Shown here one piece after another: positions 36,419-45,259 of a stretch of DNA of 64,000 nt. The notes beneath the pieces are model-generated. The model was not told the DNA's origin. It did no database searches and was given only the letters and a program-made list of their open reading frames with translations. The translations under genes were made by a program, and so were the position numbers. The stretch is taken from contig CAIUSO010000084.1 of assembly GCA_903901875.1 (NCBI GenBank), positions 23,502 to 87,501 on the forward strand. Direction: 5' to 3'. The number at the start of each line of letters is the position of its first letter. Positions within the stretch are counted from its first letter, which is position 1. Source of the stretch: an uncultured Geobacteraceae bacterium (GTDB lineage: Bacteria; Desulfobacterota; Desulfuromonadia; Geobacterales; Pseudopelobacteraceae).

Positions 36419-36480
36419 TGAAGAAGAAGTGATGCTGACAGTACTCAATTTACGAAGTATGACAAGAGGAGGGGGTTTAT

Positions 36481-38139
36481 ATGAAAAAGAAATTTTCATT
36501 AGCTTTAAATATAACGAAAGTACTATCGGTCCTATTGCTCTCGGTATTCGCACTACCCGTGGCTGGTCACACAGAGATTAGGGAAGGAAGTGTAGAAATT
36601 AGCCCGTTTGCCGGCTTCAACATGGTTGAAAAACGCCAGAATTTGAAAAATGCACCGATATACGGTGGGAGGCTTGGCTACAATTTTACCGACCATTTTG
36701 GAGTTGAGGCGACGGGAGAGTTTGTCCAGAGCTGGGTTGATGATAAGTCAGCCGTTTTCGATAGAGAGGGCAAATTTACCAGTCCGACAGATGGGGTGAG
36801 CGTCACCTCATACCATCTTGACCTGCTCTATCATCTGATTTCGGAAGGTAAATTCAACCCGTTTGTGGTCGCCGGCTATGGAGCTGCCATATATGATCCA
36901 AAAATAAACAACGAGAATATGTCCATTATCGATTTTGGTATTGGAGCTAAGTATTGGTTGAATGACACGATAGCCATCCGGGCCGATCTCAGGGATAATC
37001 TTGTATTTGAGGATAAAATCAACAATGTACAGGCGACTATCGGCATAGTTATGGCTTTTGGAGGAGAGAACAAAAAGGTTGTGGCAATATCACATGCTTC
37101 GAATACTGCCATCATTGAAGTCGCAGATAGCACGACACCTACCGTTGTTTTTACGTCACCGGCTAATGGTGCTACAAAAGTGCATATCAATCAGAAAGCC
37201 TACGTTGCCTTTAGTAAGGATATGAACCAGACGACGCTTACCAACTCCACTTTTACGATAATGCAGGATAGCAGTCCCGTTCCGGGTGAAGTTACCTCCA
37301 CCGATTCGACCGCAACCTTCACTCCCACCAGCAATTTTGAGCAAGGTAAACTTTATACCGTTCTGATAAATGATGGCGCAAAAGATTCATCGGGCAATTC
37401 CATGACGCACAGTTATGAATGGCGTTTCACCGCCGGTGATGTGGCAGATGCTACCGCACCGACGGTCGCATTCACCGCTCCGGTGAACGGTGCTACCGCA
37501 GCACCGATCAAACAGAAAATCAATGTGGCCTTCAGCGAAGTAATGGATCCCAACACCCTTAACTCACAAACATTTATCGTAATGCAGGGTGAAAAGAGTA
37601 TCGCGGGTAAAGTGACAACTTCTGCCTCTAATGCCACCTTTACAACCAGTAAGGATTTAGCCAATGGAATGCCATATACTGCCACCATAACCACCGGTGC
37701 CAAAGATTTGGCAGGCAATCCGCTGGCACAGAATTATGTATGGAACTTCACTTCCTACGCACCACCAAAGGCGTCATCAACTCTGGTTACGCTGCAAAAT
37801 TCCCATTTTGACTACAACAGTACCGCGATCAGTGAAAACGGCCGAACTATTCTGAATAATAACATCATGGGAATGAAGAATAATCCCAAATTAAAGCTGC
37901 TTGTTTCCGGGTACACCTCTGCTTCCGGCACACCTGAATATAACCAGGATCTGAGCGAGAGACGGGCAGAATCGGTCAAGGCGTATCTGGTTACATTGGG
38001 TGGCATTGATGCTGGTCGGATTACTACCGTCGGGTATGGCGAATCACACCCGGCCCAACATGAAGTAAACCCCAGCGATCGGCTTTCCCCTGCGGCTCTC
38101 GCAAACATGAGAGTTGTCGTTGAGATCATCGAAGAGTAA
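36481..38139 (+). CDS. OmpA-family outer-membrane protein with beta-barrel, two Ig-like and one peptidoglycan-binding domain, 552 aa
   Basis: A signal peptide (to about residue 30, LPVAGHTE) leads into an eight-strand OmpA-like barrel (about 35-205; ISPFAGFNMVEKRQN to TIGIVMAFGG). Two bacterial Ig-like Big_5 domains follow (about 215-315 and 320-425; TPTVVFTSPANGATKV and APTVAFTAPVNGATAA). The OmpA C-terminal domain (about 435-550) carries FDYNSTAISENG and the NxxLSxxRAxxV helix (NQDLSERRAESVKAYL) that binds peptidoglycan. It should link the outer membrane to the cell wall. A strong ribosome site (GAGGAGGGGG) and a position directly after the repeat lipoprotein suggest a surface-structure locus. 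Confidence 0.9.
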   Translation: MKKKFSLALNITKVLSVLLLSVFALPVAGHTEIREGSVEISPFAGFNMVEKRQNLKNAPIYGGRLGYNFTDHFGVEATGEFVQSWVDDKSAVFDREGKFTSPTDGVSVTSYHLDLLYHLISEGKFNPFVVAGYGAAIYDPKINNENMSIIDFGIGAKYWLNDTIAIRADLRDNLVFEDKINNVQATIGIVMAFGGENKKVVAISHASNTAIIEVADSTTPTVVFTSPANGATKVHINQKAYVAFSKDMNQTTLTNSTFTIMQDSSPVPGEVTSTDSTATFTPTSNFEQGKLYTVLINDGAKDSSGNSMTHSYEWRFTAGDVADATAPTVAFTAPVNGATAAPIKQKINVAFSEVMDPNTLNSQTFIVMQGEKSIAGKVTTSASNATFTTSKDLANGMPYTATITTGAKDLAGNPLAQNYVWNFTSYAPPKASSTLVTLQNSHFDYNSTAISENGRTILNNNIMGMKNNPKLKLLVSGYTSASGTPEYNQDLSERRAESVKAYLVTLGGIDAGRITTVGYGESHPAQHEVNPSDRLSPAALANMRVVVEIIEE

Positions 38140-38168
38140 GCTCGGATAGTTGTTGAAATAGATGTGAA

Positions 38169-38199
38169 TGAGCCCGCAACCACCTTTGGTTCGGGCTCA
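38169..38199. terminator. Hairpin after the OmpA-family gene
   Basis: TGAGCCCG and CGGGCTCA arms with an inner AACC/GGTT helix, 30 bases after the stop. No U-tract follows, so it may only stabilise the mRNA end. Confidence 0.5.
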
Positions 38200-38258
38200 T
38201 GAGTTCTGGGCGTGTGCTGGCGTAACTCGCCTGAGATTGAGATAACAAGGAGCAAAAA

Positions 38259-38528
38259 ATGACCAGAATAACCCTGCCAGTTCTCAGTATTACTCTGTTT
38301 TTACTCTGTTCATGCACGGTTTTCTGCAAAGGTGACCCAACACCTGAATCGGTGCCAATGCCAAAACAGCTGACAGCTCCGGTTGGCAAAAAATGGCAGC
38401 TTATTGAAGAAGCACCGAATATCAGTGACGAGCATGGCCGCCTCCCTTTTCAGGTTGAGCAGTCGGTCCGACCGGATGGGAAAACATCCACATCGCCAAA
38501 AAAATTCAAAAATGAAGCCGTGAAATGA
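38259..38528 (+). CDS. Small lipoprotein, 89 aa
   Basis: The N-terminus MTRITLPVLSITLFLLCSC is a lipoprotein signal with lipobox LCSC (Cys about 19). The remaining 70 residues are hydrophilic and Pro/Lys-rich with no known domain. A good ribosome site (AAGGAGC, 6 bases) supports translation. It precedes the pyruvate kinase gene by 36 bases, but a functional link is not evident. Confidence 0.65.
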   Translation: MTRITLPVLSITLFLLCSCTVFCKGDPTPESVPMPKQLTAPVGKKWQLIEEAPNISDEHGRLPFQVEQSVRPDGKTSTSPKKFKNEAVK

Positions 38529-38564
38529 TGCCATTCATGTGTGCCAACCAGAAGGATAAATCCC

Positions 38565-40010
38565 ATGGCTCTTCCTCTCAATAAAACAAAAATCATCTGT
38601 ACCATTGGGCCAGCATCCGAATCTCCCGCTATATTACTCAATATGCTGGATGCCGGGATGAACATTGCACGGTTAAATTTCTCCCATGGTGATTTTTCCT
38701 GGCATAAGACCGTAATCGATAATATTCAGTCCGCTGCTCGTATGAGCGGAAAACCGGTAACAATAATGGCAGATCTTCCCGGCCCCAAAATACGCATCGG
38801 GCAATTGACTGAAGAACCAATTCAATTAATGCAAAACGATATGTTTACCTTGACCACACAGGAAATTATCGGTGATTGTCGGCGAGCTTCTGTTAATTTC
38901 CCCCGTCTGCCGGTGATTGTGAAGCCAGGTGATATCATGTCTCTCAATGACGGCATTATTCACCTGGAAGTAGTGAAGGTAGAAGAGCAGGAAGTGCGAT
39001 GCCAGGTTCTGATTGGGGGAGAATTGCGTTCCCATAAGGGGCTCAATTTACCTGGAATCAATCTTGGTATCACTGCATTTACCGAGCATGATCATGACTG
39101 TTTAAAATTTGCTCTCACACATGGTGTGGATGTGATCAGCCAATCATTCGTTGAGACCGCCGCCGACATTGACGCAGTACGTAACGCGGCAACAGAGCTT
39201 GGATTTAACGTATTCATCATTGCCAAGATTGAACGGGCAGGGGCATTGACTTACATTGATGAAATCCTGAAGGCTGCCGACGGGATCATGGTTGCACGTG
39301 GTGACTTGGGAGTAGAGACTCCCATGGAAAGAATTGCTGTGGTCCAGAAACAGCTGATCAGTAGGGCTAACTTATTCGGAAAGCCTGTTATCACCGCCAC
39401 ACAAATGCTGGAATCAATGGTAGATCATTACCGCCCCACCAGGGCTGAGTCCACCGATGTGGCTAATGCCGTCCTTGACGGCACCGATTGTGTGATGCTT
39501 TCCGAAGAATCTGCCATGGGGCAATTTCCGGTGGAGGCGGTAAAAATGCTTGCCAAAATTGCCGGAGCTACGGAACCACATCGTACCGATGTCAGTACCC
39601 GCGAGGTTTTTGCTGACTATAATCGAGATACTGATGTGCATCTCGTGGATATTATCTCGCGAAATGTGCAGCGTACCGTAGCCCGTCTCGCCCCGATTGC
39701 CGTCATTGCCCCTACGGCCACGGGAAACATTGCCCGGATGATATCCCGCTTCAAACTACCCACGTGGATCGTGGTCGCCAGCCCAAATGGAGCGATCTGT
39801 CGCGGATTGCAATTCTCGTACGGAGTAGTTCCTATTCAGACGGAGTATCCTCTCAACTGGAAGGAATTTGCCCGGTCTTGGGTACAAAGTGAAAAATTGC
39901 CGGAGGAGTTAATCGTCATGGCGGAATGTCCCTGCCAACGGACCCCACACGTGAGCCCACACCTGGATATTATAGATTTACGTACCACCATGCATACGGA
40001 AACCCAGTGA
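38565..40010 (+). CDS. pyk: Pyruvate kinase, 481 aa
   Basis: Converts phosphoenolpyruvate and ADP to pyruvate and ATP in the cytoplasm. The N-terminus TKIICTIGPASESPAILL, the substrate loop NIARLNFSHG, the signature IIAKIERAGAL (catalytic Lys), GIMVARGDLGVE and ITATQMLESM are all present, and the C-terminal allosteric domain is complete. Length fits the family (about 470-480). I start at ATG 38565 (AAGGA 10 bases upstream) rather than the upstream GTG at 38541. It reads toward the convergent kinase gene at 40059. Confidence 0.95.
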   Translation: MALPLNKTKIICTIGPASESPAILLNMLDAGMNIARLNFSHGDFSWHKTVIDNIQSAARMSGKPVTIMADLPGPKIRIGQLTEEPIQLMQNDMFTLTTQEIIGDCRRASVNFPRLPVIVKPGDIMSLNDGIIHLEVVKVEEQEVRCQVLIGGELRSHKGLNLPGINLGITAFTEHDHDCLKFALTHGVDVISQSFVETAADIDAVRNAATELGFNVFIIAKIERAGALTYIDEILKAADGIMVARGDLGVETPMERIAVVQKQLISRANLFGKPVITATQMLESMVDHYRPTRAESTDVANAVLDGTDCVMLSEESAMGQFPVEAVKMLAKIAGATEPHRTDVSTREVFADYNRDTDVHLVDIISRNVQRTVARLAPIAVIAPTATGNIARMISRFKLPTWIVVASPNGAICRGLQFSYGVVPIQTEYPLNWKEFARSWVQSEKLPEELIVMAECPCQRTPHVSPHLDIIDLRTTMHTETQ

Positions 40011-40058
40011 CTCCTGTCAGTGTCATCGGCACTTATCTACCGGGCTCTGCCTCAGCTT

Positions 40059-41633
40059 TTACATCTGTACTCCCGTATCGGCATAATCCAGCGTTACGTG
40101 AAGTGCATCAAGGAACTCATGTAATTTTATCGGCTTTGTTATATAGCGAAAAAACCCGGCATTCAGCCCCCGTTCAATGTCAAAGGACATAGCGTTTGCA
40201 CTGATGGCAATAACCGGGATATGGGCAGTGGCCTGGTCAGATTGCAGAGCATTCAAGACTTCGTACCCGCTGATATCAGGCAGATTAATATCGGTAAGAA
40301 TTACATCCGGCCGTGATTCACGCGCAGCTTTGATTCCGCTGTATCCGTCTCCGGCGGTTATCAGAGAAATTTCGCGATGTCGCAGCATGATCTGGGTAAC
40401 CAGTGCCAGATTCGACAGATTGTCTTCTATATAGAGCAGTGTATGTATCCGTTCTCGGCAGGATAACTGCTGTCCGGTATCTGTTGTCGCACTGTCGCTC
40501 TCCGTATAAAATTGTGGTGTTGAATCCCGCATAAGCTCAATCCAGAATTCACTACCTACCCCAACACTGCTTTCCATGCCAATGCTGCCCCCCATGAGTT
40601 CGACCAGCTGTTTTGCCACCACGAGCCCGATCCCCGTCCCCTCTTCGGCACCATATTCCTGCCCGAGACGATTGAACGGCTGAAAAAGCTGATCCATCTG
40701 TTCCGGCAGCAATCCTGACCCGGTATCCCTGATGCTGATGCGAACCCGTTCCGGCGTACTAACACTACAGGTAACTTTAACCGCTCCCTGCTTGCTATTG
40801 TACTTGATAGCGTTGGTAAGAAGATTAATAAGGACCTGTTTCACTCTGGTCCGGTCGGCACGGACAACATACGCCGTATCGAAGAGTGGAAATTGTACCC
40901 GGATGCCATGCTGTTCCGCCTGTAGTGCCACCATGTCTCGGCATTCTCCCATAACCTCGTTCAGCGACACCGGTTCCTGCACAAGCGTCACCTTTCCCGA
41001 TTCCACTTTTGCCAGATCGAGAATATCGTTAATGAGTGTCAGAAGGTGCCAGCCCGCCGTCAGTATCTGGGCAACACTTTCTTTCTGTGAAGACGTGAGG
41101 GGAGGGGAGTCGCTCTCCATGAGCTGGGCGAACCCGAGTATGGCATTTAACGGGCTCCGCAGCTCATGACTCATACTGGAAAGAAACTCTGATTTCGCGT
41201 GGCTCGCTTTTTCTGCCACCCGGCTGACATGTTTTAATTGATCATGTAATGACTTGACATGGAGAAGCATCTTAATTCGAGCGAGTACCTCAGCGACATC
41301 AAACGGCTTGGAAATGAAATCTTCCGCACCTGCATCGATTCCCCTGATGCGACTTTCCCGATCCGATAATGCCGTAACCAAAATAACCGGGATAGAGTTG
41401 TAATCATCATCTGATTTAATCCATCGGCAGACCTCGAAACCATCCATTTCGGGCATCATTACATCGAGTAAACAGATGTCAACCTCCCCCGATGTTATTT
41501 TTTCAACTGCCCTCTGGCCACTGGTTGCCGTAACCACTTCATAGCCACGGGGGGTAAGCATGGCTTCCAGCAAGCTGAGATTGAGCGGTTCGTCGTCCAC
41601 GCAGAGAATTCGTGGCAAGGGTTTACTCATCAT
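40059..41633 (-). CDS. Soluble hybrid histidine kinase (REC - HisKA - HATPase - REC), about 524 aa
   Basis: No membrane segment. An N-terminal receiver (acceptor in CLLDVMMPEMDG), a coiled linker, HisKA with SHELRSPLNAIL (about 150), HATPase with GTGIGLVVAK (about 340) and a C-terminal receiver (VILTDINLPDISG) suggest a cytoplasmic phosphorelay hub controlled by an input receiver. The last three domains closely resemble those of the kinase at 25905-29243. ATG 41633 overlaps the TGA of the single-domain receiver gene upstream, so the two are translationally coupled. It could accept phosphate from the 44745 kinase through the small receiver. Confidence 0.92.
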   Translation of the reverse strand: MMSKPLPRILCVDDEPLNLSLLEAMLTPRGYEVVTATSGQRAVEKITSGEVDICLLDVMMPEMDGFEVCRWIKSDDDYNSIPVILVTALSDRESRIRGIDAGAEDFISKPFDVAEVLARIKMLLHVKSLHDQLKHVSRVAEKASHAKSEFLSSMSHELRSPLNAILGFAQLMESDSPPLTSSQKESVAQILTAGWHLLTLINDILDLAKVESGKVTLVQEPVSLNEVMGECRDMVALQAEQHGIRVQFPLFDTAYVVRADRTRVKQVLINLLTNAIKYNSKQGAVKVTCSVSTPERVRISIRDTGSGLLPEQMDQLFQPFNRLGQEYGAEEGTGIGLVVAKQLVELMGGSIGMESSVGVGSEFWIELMRDSTPQFYTESDSATTDTGQQLSCRERIHTLLYIEDNLSNLALVTQIMLRHREISLITAGDGYSGIKAARESRPDVILTDINLPDISGYEVLNALQSDQATAHIPVIAISANAMSFDIERGLNAGFFRYITKPIKLHEFLDALHVTLDYADTGVQM

Positions 41634-42007
41634 GCTACCCCATGTTCCAGCCACTTTTTGATGAGTGCGGGTAGCTCCCGGGTACTAATCGGCTTAGAAA
41701 TATATCCGTCAAATCCGGCGGCCAGAAACTTTTCTTCGTCCCCCTGCATGGCAAAGGAGGTGAGGGCGATGATCTTCAGCCCTCTGGTTAATGGATCTCC
41801 CTTTAAGATGCTGCCTGCGGTCATGCCATCCATGCCCGGCATCTGGATATCCATTAAAATAAGATCAGGCATGAGTTTTATGGCAAGCGTGACCCCCTCC
41901 TGCCCATCAACGGCAACCGTCACCTCATAGCCGTGATAGGTCAGAATATCCATAAGAAGGCTGCTGTTGTTGGCATTATCTTCAACAATCAATATTTTAT
42001 ATGGCAT
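41630..42007 (-). CDS. Single-domain response regulator (CheY/DivK-like), 125 aa
   Basis: A stand-alone receiver: acidic pair EDN near residue 9, acceptor Asp in LILMDIQMPGMDG near 53, conserved Thr/Ser in ALTSFA and Lys in ISKP near 105. It has no output domain, so it probably shuttles phosphate between the kinase genes on either side (30 bases after the upstream kinase stop, overlapping the downstream one). It resembles DivK/SpdR-type relay receivers. Confidence 0.92.
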   Translation of the reverse strand: MPYKILIVEDNANNSSLLMDILTYHGYEVTVAVDGQEGVTLAIKLMPDLILMDIQMPGMDGMTAGSILKGDPLTRGLKIIALTSFAMQGDEEKFLAAGFDGYISKPISTRELPALIKKWLEHGVA

Positions 42008-42036
42008 GGTAGTTGTCTCCTGTTATTGAAGGTCTT

Positions 42037-44745
42037 TTAAAGATGTATGGCACTTTCCACCAAACTGATAAAATTACGTGTGGACAGGCTTCCTTTTTCG
42101 GCAATGCGCCAGACCTTGCCGGTCAGCCGGGCTCTGTCAGTAGTGGAGAGATCCATTGCGGTCAAAACGAGGATAGGAACATGTGTAGTTGCAGTGTCGT
42201 TTTGCAGACGGTTCGCCACTTCAAAGCCGTTGACACCGGACATCATGAGATCAAGAACAATAAGGTCCGGTGATTCACGTCTCGCCATCTCAATACCATC
42301 GATGCCGTTGTTAGCACGCAACACACGATACCCTTTATCCTGCAGAGCATATTTTAACGAAGTCTGGGTAAGCGGATCGTTTTCGATCAGGAGGACCATA
42401 TTACCGCTGCCAGGAACTATGTCAGGCCGACTGGTGGTTGATGCTTTGGTCTCTGTCTGCATCAGCGGCACCGTGAAGATGAACCTGCTCCCTAAGCCGA
42501 GTGTACTTTCCACCCATATCCTGCCACCATGCAATTCTACCAGCTGTCTCGTCAATGCCAGGCCGAGGCCGGTCCCTTCGAATCCCTTGGTATACACCGA
42601 CTCCAGCTGGGTAAATACCTGGAAGAGCTTTGGAATATCTTCAGCCTTTATCCCCAGACCGGTGTCTGCCACGGTGATCTCAACAAAATTGCCGTCTCTC
42701 TCGGCGGTAATATCAATGAATCCACCGCTCAGGGTGAATTTGACCGCATTTGAAACAAGATTGAAGAGGATCTGCTTCAGCTTTCTCTGGTCTGCCACGA
42801 TACGTATATCGGCTTCCGGAGTAAGCTCCATACGCAGGCCAATATTGCCTTTCAGAGCTTTTTCCTTGAGCATCATCAGCGAAGCATCAAGGGTTTCCCG
42901 AAGTGAAAAAGTACTTAGTTCGAGCTCCATTTTGCCCGACTCAACCTTGGAAAGGTCGAGAATGTCGTTGATCAAGGAGAGCAGATGTCTGCCGCTGGTA
43001 AGGATATTTGCCACATATTCTTGCTGTTTTTCATTGATTGAACCAAAAATCTGGTCCTGCAATACTTCGGAAAAACCGATCACCGAGTTAAGCGGAGTGC
43101 GCAATTCATGGCTCATGTTGGCCAGAAATTCGGACTTGCTTCGAGAAACCTCTTCAAGCTTAAGATTGTTGCCGGCAATTTCTTCGCTACTCACCTGAAG
43201 TTGTTTTGCTAACAACTTGAGATCGCTGTATTGACGTAGATTGTCCAACGTCACTCCAAGAGTTGTCGCGAGCCGATCAAAAAAGGCGAGGTCGCACTCT
43301 TCAAGTGTACTGCTTGTGCCCAATACGAGTACCGCAAGGCGGCGCTCCTGATAGCTTATCGGAATCATCAACACCTGTACCGGTGTGAAGTCGACAAGTC
43401 CGGTTTGCAGTGTCAGCTCCTTACAGTCAAGCAGTGTCATTCGCCACATCTGTGCCGCCTGACCGAGCAAGCCCTCACCGAGAGCAAACTCGCGCGTTGT
43501 CTCGACACTCAGACCGTGTGCGGCTTCGCAGCGGAAACGACCGCTTGATATGTTGAATTCATAGAGGGCAGAAACCGGAAGTGGATGCAATTCCGCCAGC
43601 AGATCCAGCAGACCTTCGAGAATGTTACTTTTGTCGAAGCTGGCGGAAAACAGTGCCATTGCTCGTTGTTGCGTTTCATCGAAGCGTGCCGTAGCCCGCA
43701 ACTGACGCTCGGTACGCTTGAACCCGGTGACATCGATGATAACGGAGAGACAACAGGTAATACGCCCTGCTTCGTCACGAATTGGCATGGCGTTGCTGGA
43801 AATGGTTTTACGTGAGCCGTCAAAGCAGCGGATATCGACCAATTCGTCACGAATAATCTCGCCTCCTTTAAGACTGCGGAACACCGCCCACTCATCATCG
43901 GCCAGGCGTTTGCCACTCTTCGGCCACCATCCGGCATATTCACCCGACAGCCGGATGTCACCCTCCTGCTCACCGTCCCATATTTTACGTGCGGCCGGGT
44001 TTATCTGGGTAAACGTTCCGGTTGTACTGGCAACGAACACGCCAACCGGCAGCAGATCAAGAATTTGCCTCATTAACGTGCTTTCGTGTGCCACGGCCTC
44101 AGTTGTCCGTTTATTTCGTACCTCGCACCTGGTCCGCCACCACAAGAGAAATAAGCCCGCGATGGTAAGCGTGACGAGCAGCGTTCCTACTGCCTGCGCT
44201 TGAGTAGCATTACGTTCCGCCTGATCACTCCGCTGCTTCAGCAAGGTGCGTTCATCTTCCTCCATAGCCGCGAATAACTTTACTAATGTTTCCCTGCCAG
44301 GCCGGTTTATGTCGCGTCTCAAACGGCCACGCGCAGCTTCGAAGCCCTCTGTACGATACAGGGCATTTCGTGTGTCCAAAACATGCAGACACTCTTCCGT
44401 AAGTTTTAAAAGTGATTTGCTCCGTAAATATTGACGCGGATTATCGGCGGTAAGTGTTTCTATCTGTTTCAGGAGAAGCCGGATACGCCCCGCTACCAGA
44501 TCATTATCGGCGATAAAACGTTCCTCTCCGCTAATGATATAGCCACGCTGCCCATTTTCCAGTTCGCTCAGACGTGCCCCCACATCGCTGAGTGCTTCAA
44601 GTACCTGATAGGTATGGGTAACCCAGCGAGACGTCTCCATGTATTCATGAAGTGAACTGTATAACTGCCCACCGGCGAGCAGCAACATTGTCAGAGCTAT
44701 CGTAAAGCCGATAACGACTCTGTATTCAAGAGTAAGTTTTTTCAT
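42037..44745 (-). CDS. CHASE3 / PAS / GAF hybrid histidine kinase, about 902 aa
   Basis: CHASE3 sensor between two helices (about 10-28 and 180-198; ELENGQRGYIISGEERF), a PAS domain (about 225-345), a GAF domain (about 360-500), HisKA with SHELRTPLNSVIG (about 541), HATPase with GTGLGLALTRQL and a C-terminal receiver (LIVLDLMMSGVNG). First gene of the operon with the single-domain receiver and the soluble hybrid kinase. I start at ATG 44745 (GGGGATCTGC before it) rather than 44757. A strong sigma-54 promoter lies about 100 bases upstream, so the relay itself is under sigma-54 control. Confidence 0.92.
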   Translation of the reverse strand: MKKLTLEYRVVIGFTIALTMLLLAGGQLYSSLHEYMETSRWVTHTYQVLEALSDVGARLSELENGQRGYIISGEERFIADNDLVAGRIRLLLKQIETLTADNPRQYLRSKSLLKLTEECLHVLDTRNALYRTEGFEAARGRLRRDINRPGRETLVKLFAAMEEDERTLLKQRSDQAERNATQAQAVGTLLVTLTIAGLFLLWWRTRCEVRNKRTTEAVAHESTLMRQILDLLPVGVFVASTTGTFTQINPAARKIWDGEQEGDIRLSGEYAGWWPKSGKRLADDEWAVFRSLKGGEIIRDELVDIRCFDGSRKTISSNAMPIRDEAGRITCCLSVIIDVTGFKRTERQLRATARFDETQQRAMALFSASFDKSNILEGLLDLLAELHPLPVSALYEFNISSGRFRCEAAHGLSVETTREFALGEGLLGQAAQMWRMTLLDCKELTLQTGLVDFTPVQVLMIPISYQERRLAVLVLGTSSTLEECDLAFFDRLATTLGVTLDNLRQYSDLKLLAKQLQVSSEEIAGNNLKLEEVSRSKSEFLANMSHELRTPLNSVIGFSEVLQDQIFGSINEKQQEYVANILTSGRHLLSLINDILDLSKVESGKMELELSTFSLRETLDASLMMLKEKALKGNIGLRMELTPEADIRIVADQRKLKQILFNLVSNAVKFTLSGGFIDITAERDGNFVEITVADTGLGIKAEDIPKLFQVFTQLESVYTKGFEGTGLGLALTRQLVELHGGRIWVESTLGLGSRFIFTVPLMQTETKASTTSRPDIVPGSGNMVLLIENDPLTQTSLKYALQDKGYRVLRANNGIDGIEMARRESPDLIVLDLMMSGVNGFEVANRLQNDTATTHVPILVLTAMDLSTTDRARLTGKVWRIAEKGSLSTRNFISLVESAIHL

Positions 44746-44851
44746 GCAGATCCCCAAGTTTTAGGCCCGCCGTGCAATCCGGAGAGAATTAGCGGTCCAT
44801 CCGCTCCCCGTAACAGGGGCATTGACTACACACAGTGGCAACGGTTGGTTC

Positions 44852-44868
44852 CGCAATATGTGTGCCAG
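44852..44868 (-). promoter_or_regulatory. Sigma-54 promoter of the phosphorelay operon
   Basis: Minus-strand CTGGCACACATATTGCGG matches both boxes completely (TGGCAC, TTGC, 10-base GG-GC spacing). Predicted start near 44841. An inverted repeat CATGTT / AACATG (44991-45012) is centred near -160 and may be an activator site. Confidence 0.82.
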
Positions 44869-45189
44869 TGGGTGATACGTCTGCAACTATCTGATAACCA
44901 TACACATGGCATCTACTACGAGAAACAGGAATAATGCGTAACTATTCAAGAATGTGATACTTATTTTGAGATGGGCTTTTGTGGTGAATTCATGTTTGAG
45001 AACAAGAACATGATTTAGTGCGTGTATTTCGTTTGTAGCATGGTTAAACCGCTTTTTTTAGAATATGTAGGATTGATGACGCCGTCACATAGTGCAGTAA
45101 CACCAAAAAAGACGGGTTCTTTTGGCGGTTCGGTATTCAGTCCGTGCTCTTACTATACTGAGATTTACCATTTAAACCCCCATTCTCTG
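44869..45189. other. Intergenic region between phosphorelay operon and Vgb-like lipoprotein
   Basis: AT-rich in places. It holds the inverted repeat CATGTT/AACATG (44991-45012) and a TGACG-C-CGTCA palindrome near 45077-45087, either of which could be an activator site for the flanking divergent sigma-54 promoters. No gene seen. Confidence 0.4.
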
Positions 45190-45208
45190 TCTGGCTCACT
45201 ATGTGCTT
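45190..45208 (+). promoter_or_regulatory. Candidate sigma-54 promoter of the Vgb-like lipoprotein gene
   Basis: CTGGCTCACTATGTGCTTT has GG-N10-GC spacing, but the -24 box is TGGCTC. Predicted start near 45218, 42 bases before ATG 45260. An imperfect CGTCACATAGTGCAG lies near -129. Confidence 0.45.
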
Positions 45209-45259
45209 TCTCTGTGTCCTTACGTTGAAAACATAATTATGATCGGCAGGGCTTGGGAA

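Noticed and set aside
42047..43198. Long plus-strand frame of 383 codons opposite the hybrid kinase
   Set aside because: Ser/Arg-rich shadow of the kinase gene with no ribosome site; the opposite strand has intact HisKA, HATPase and receiver motifs.
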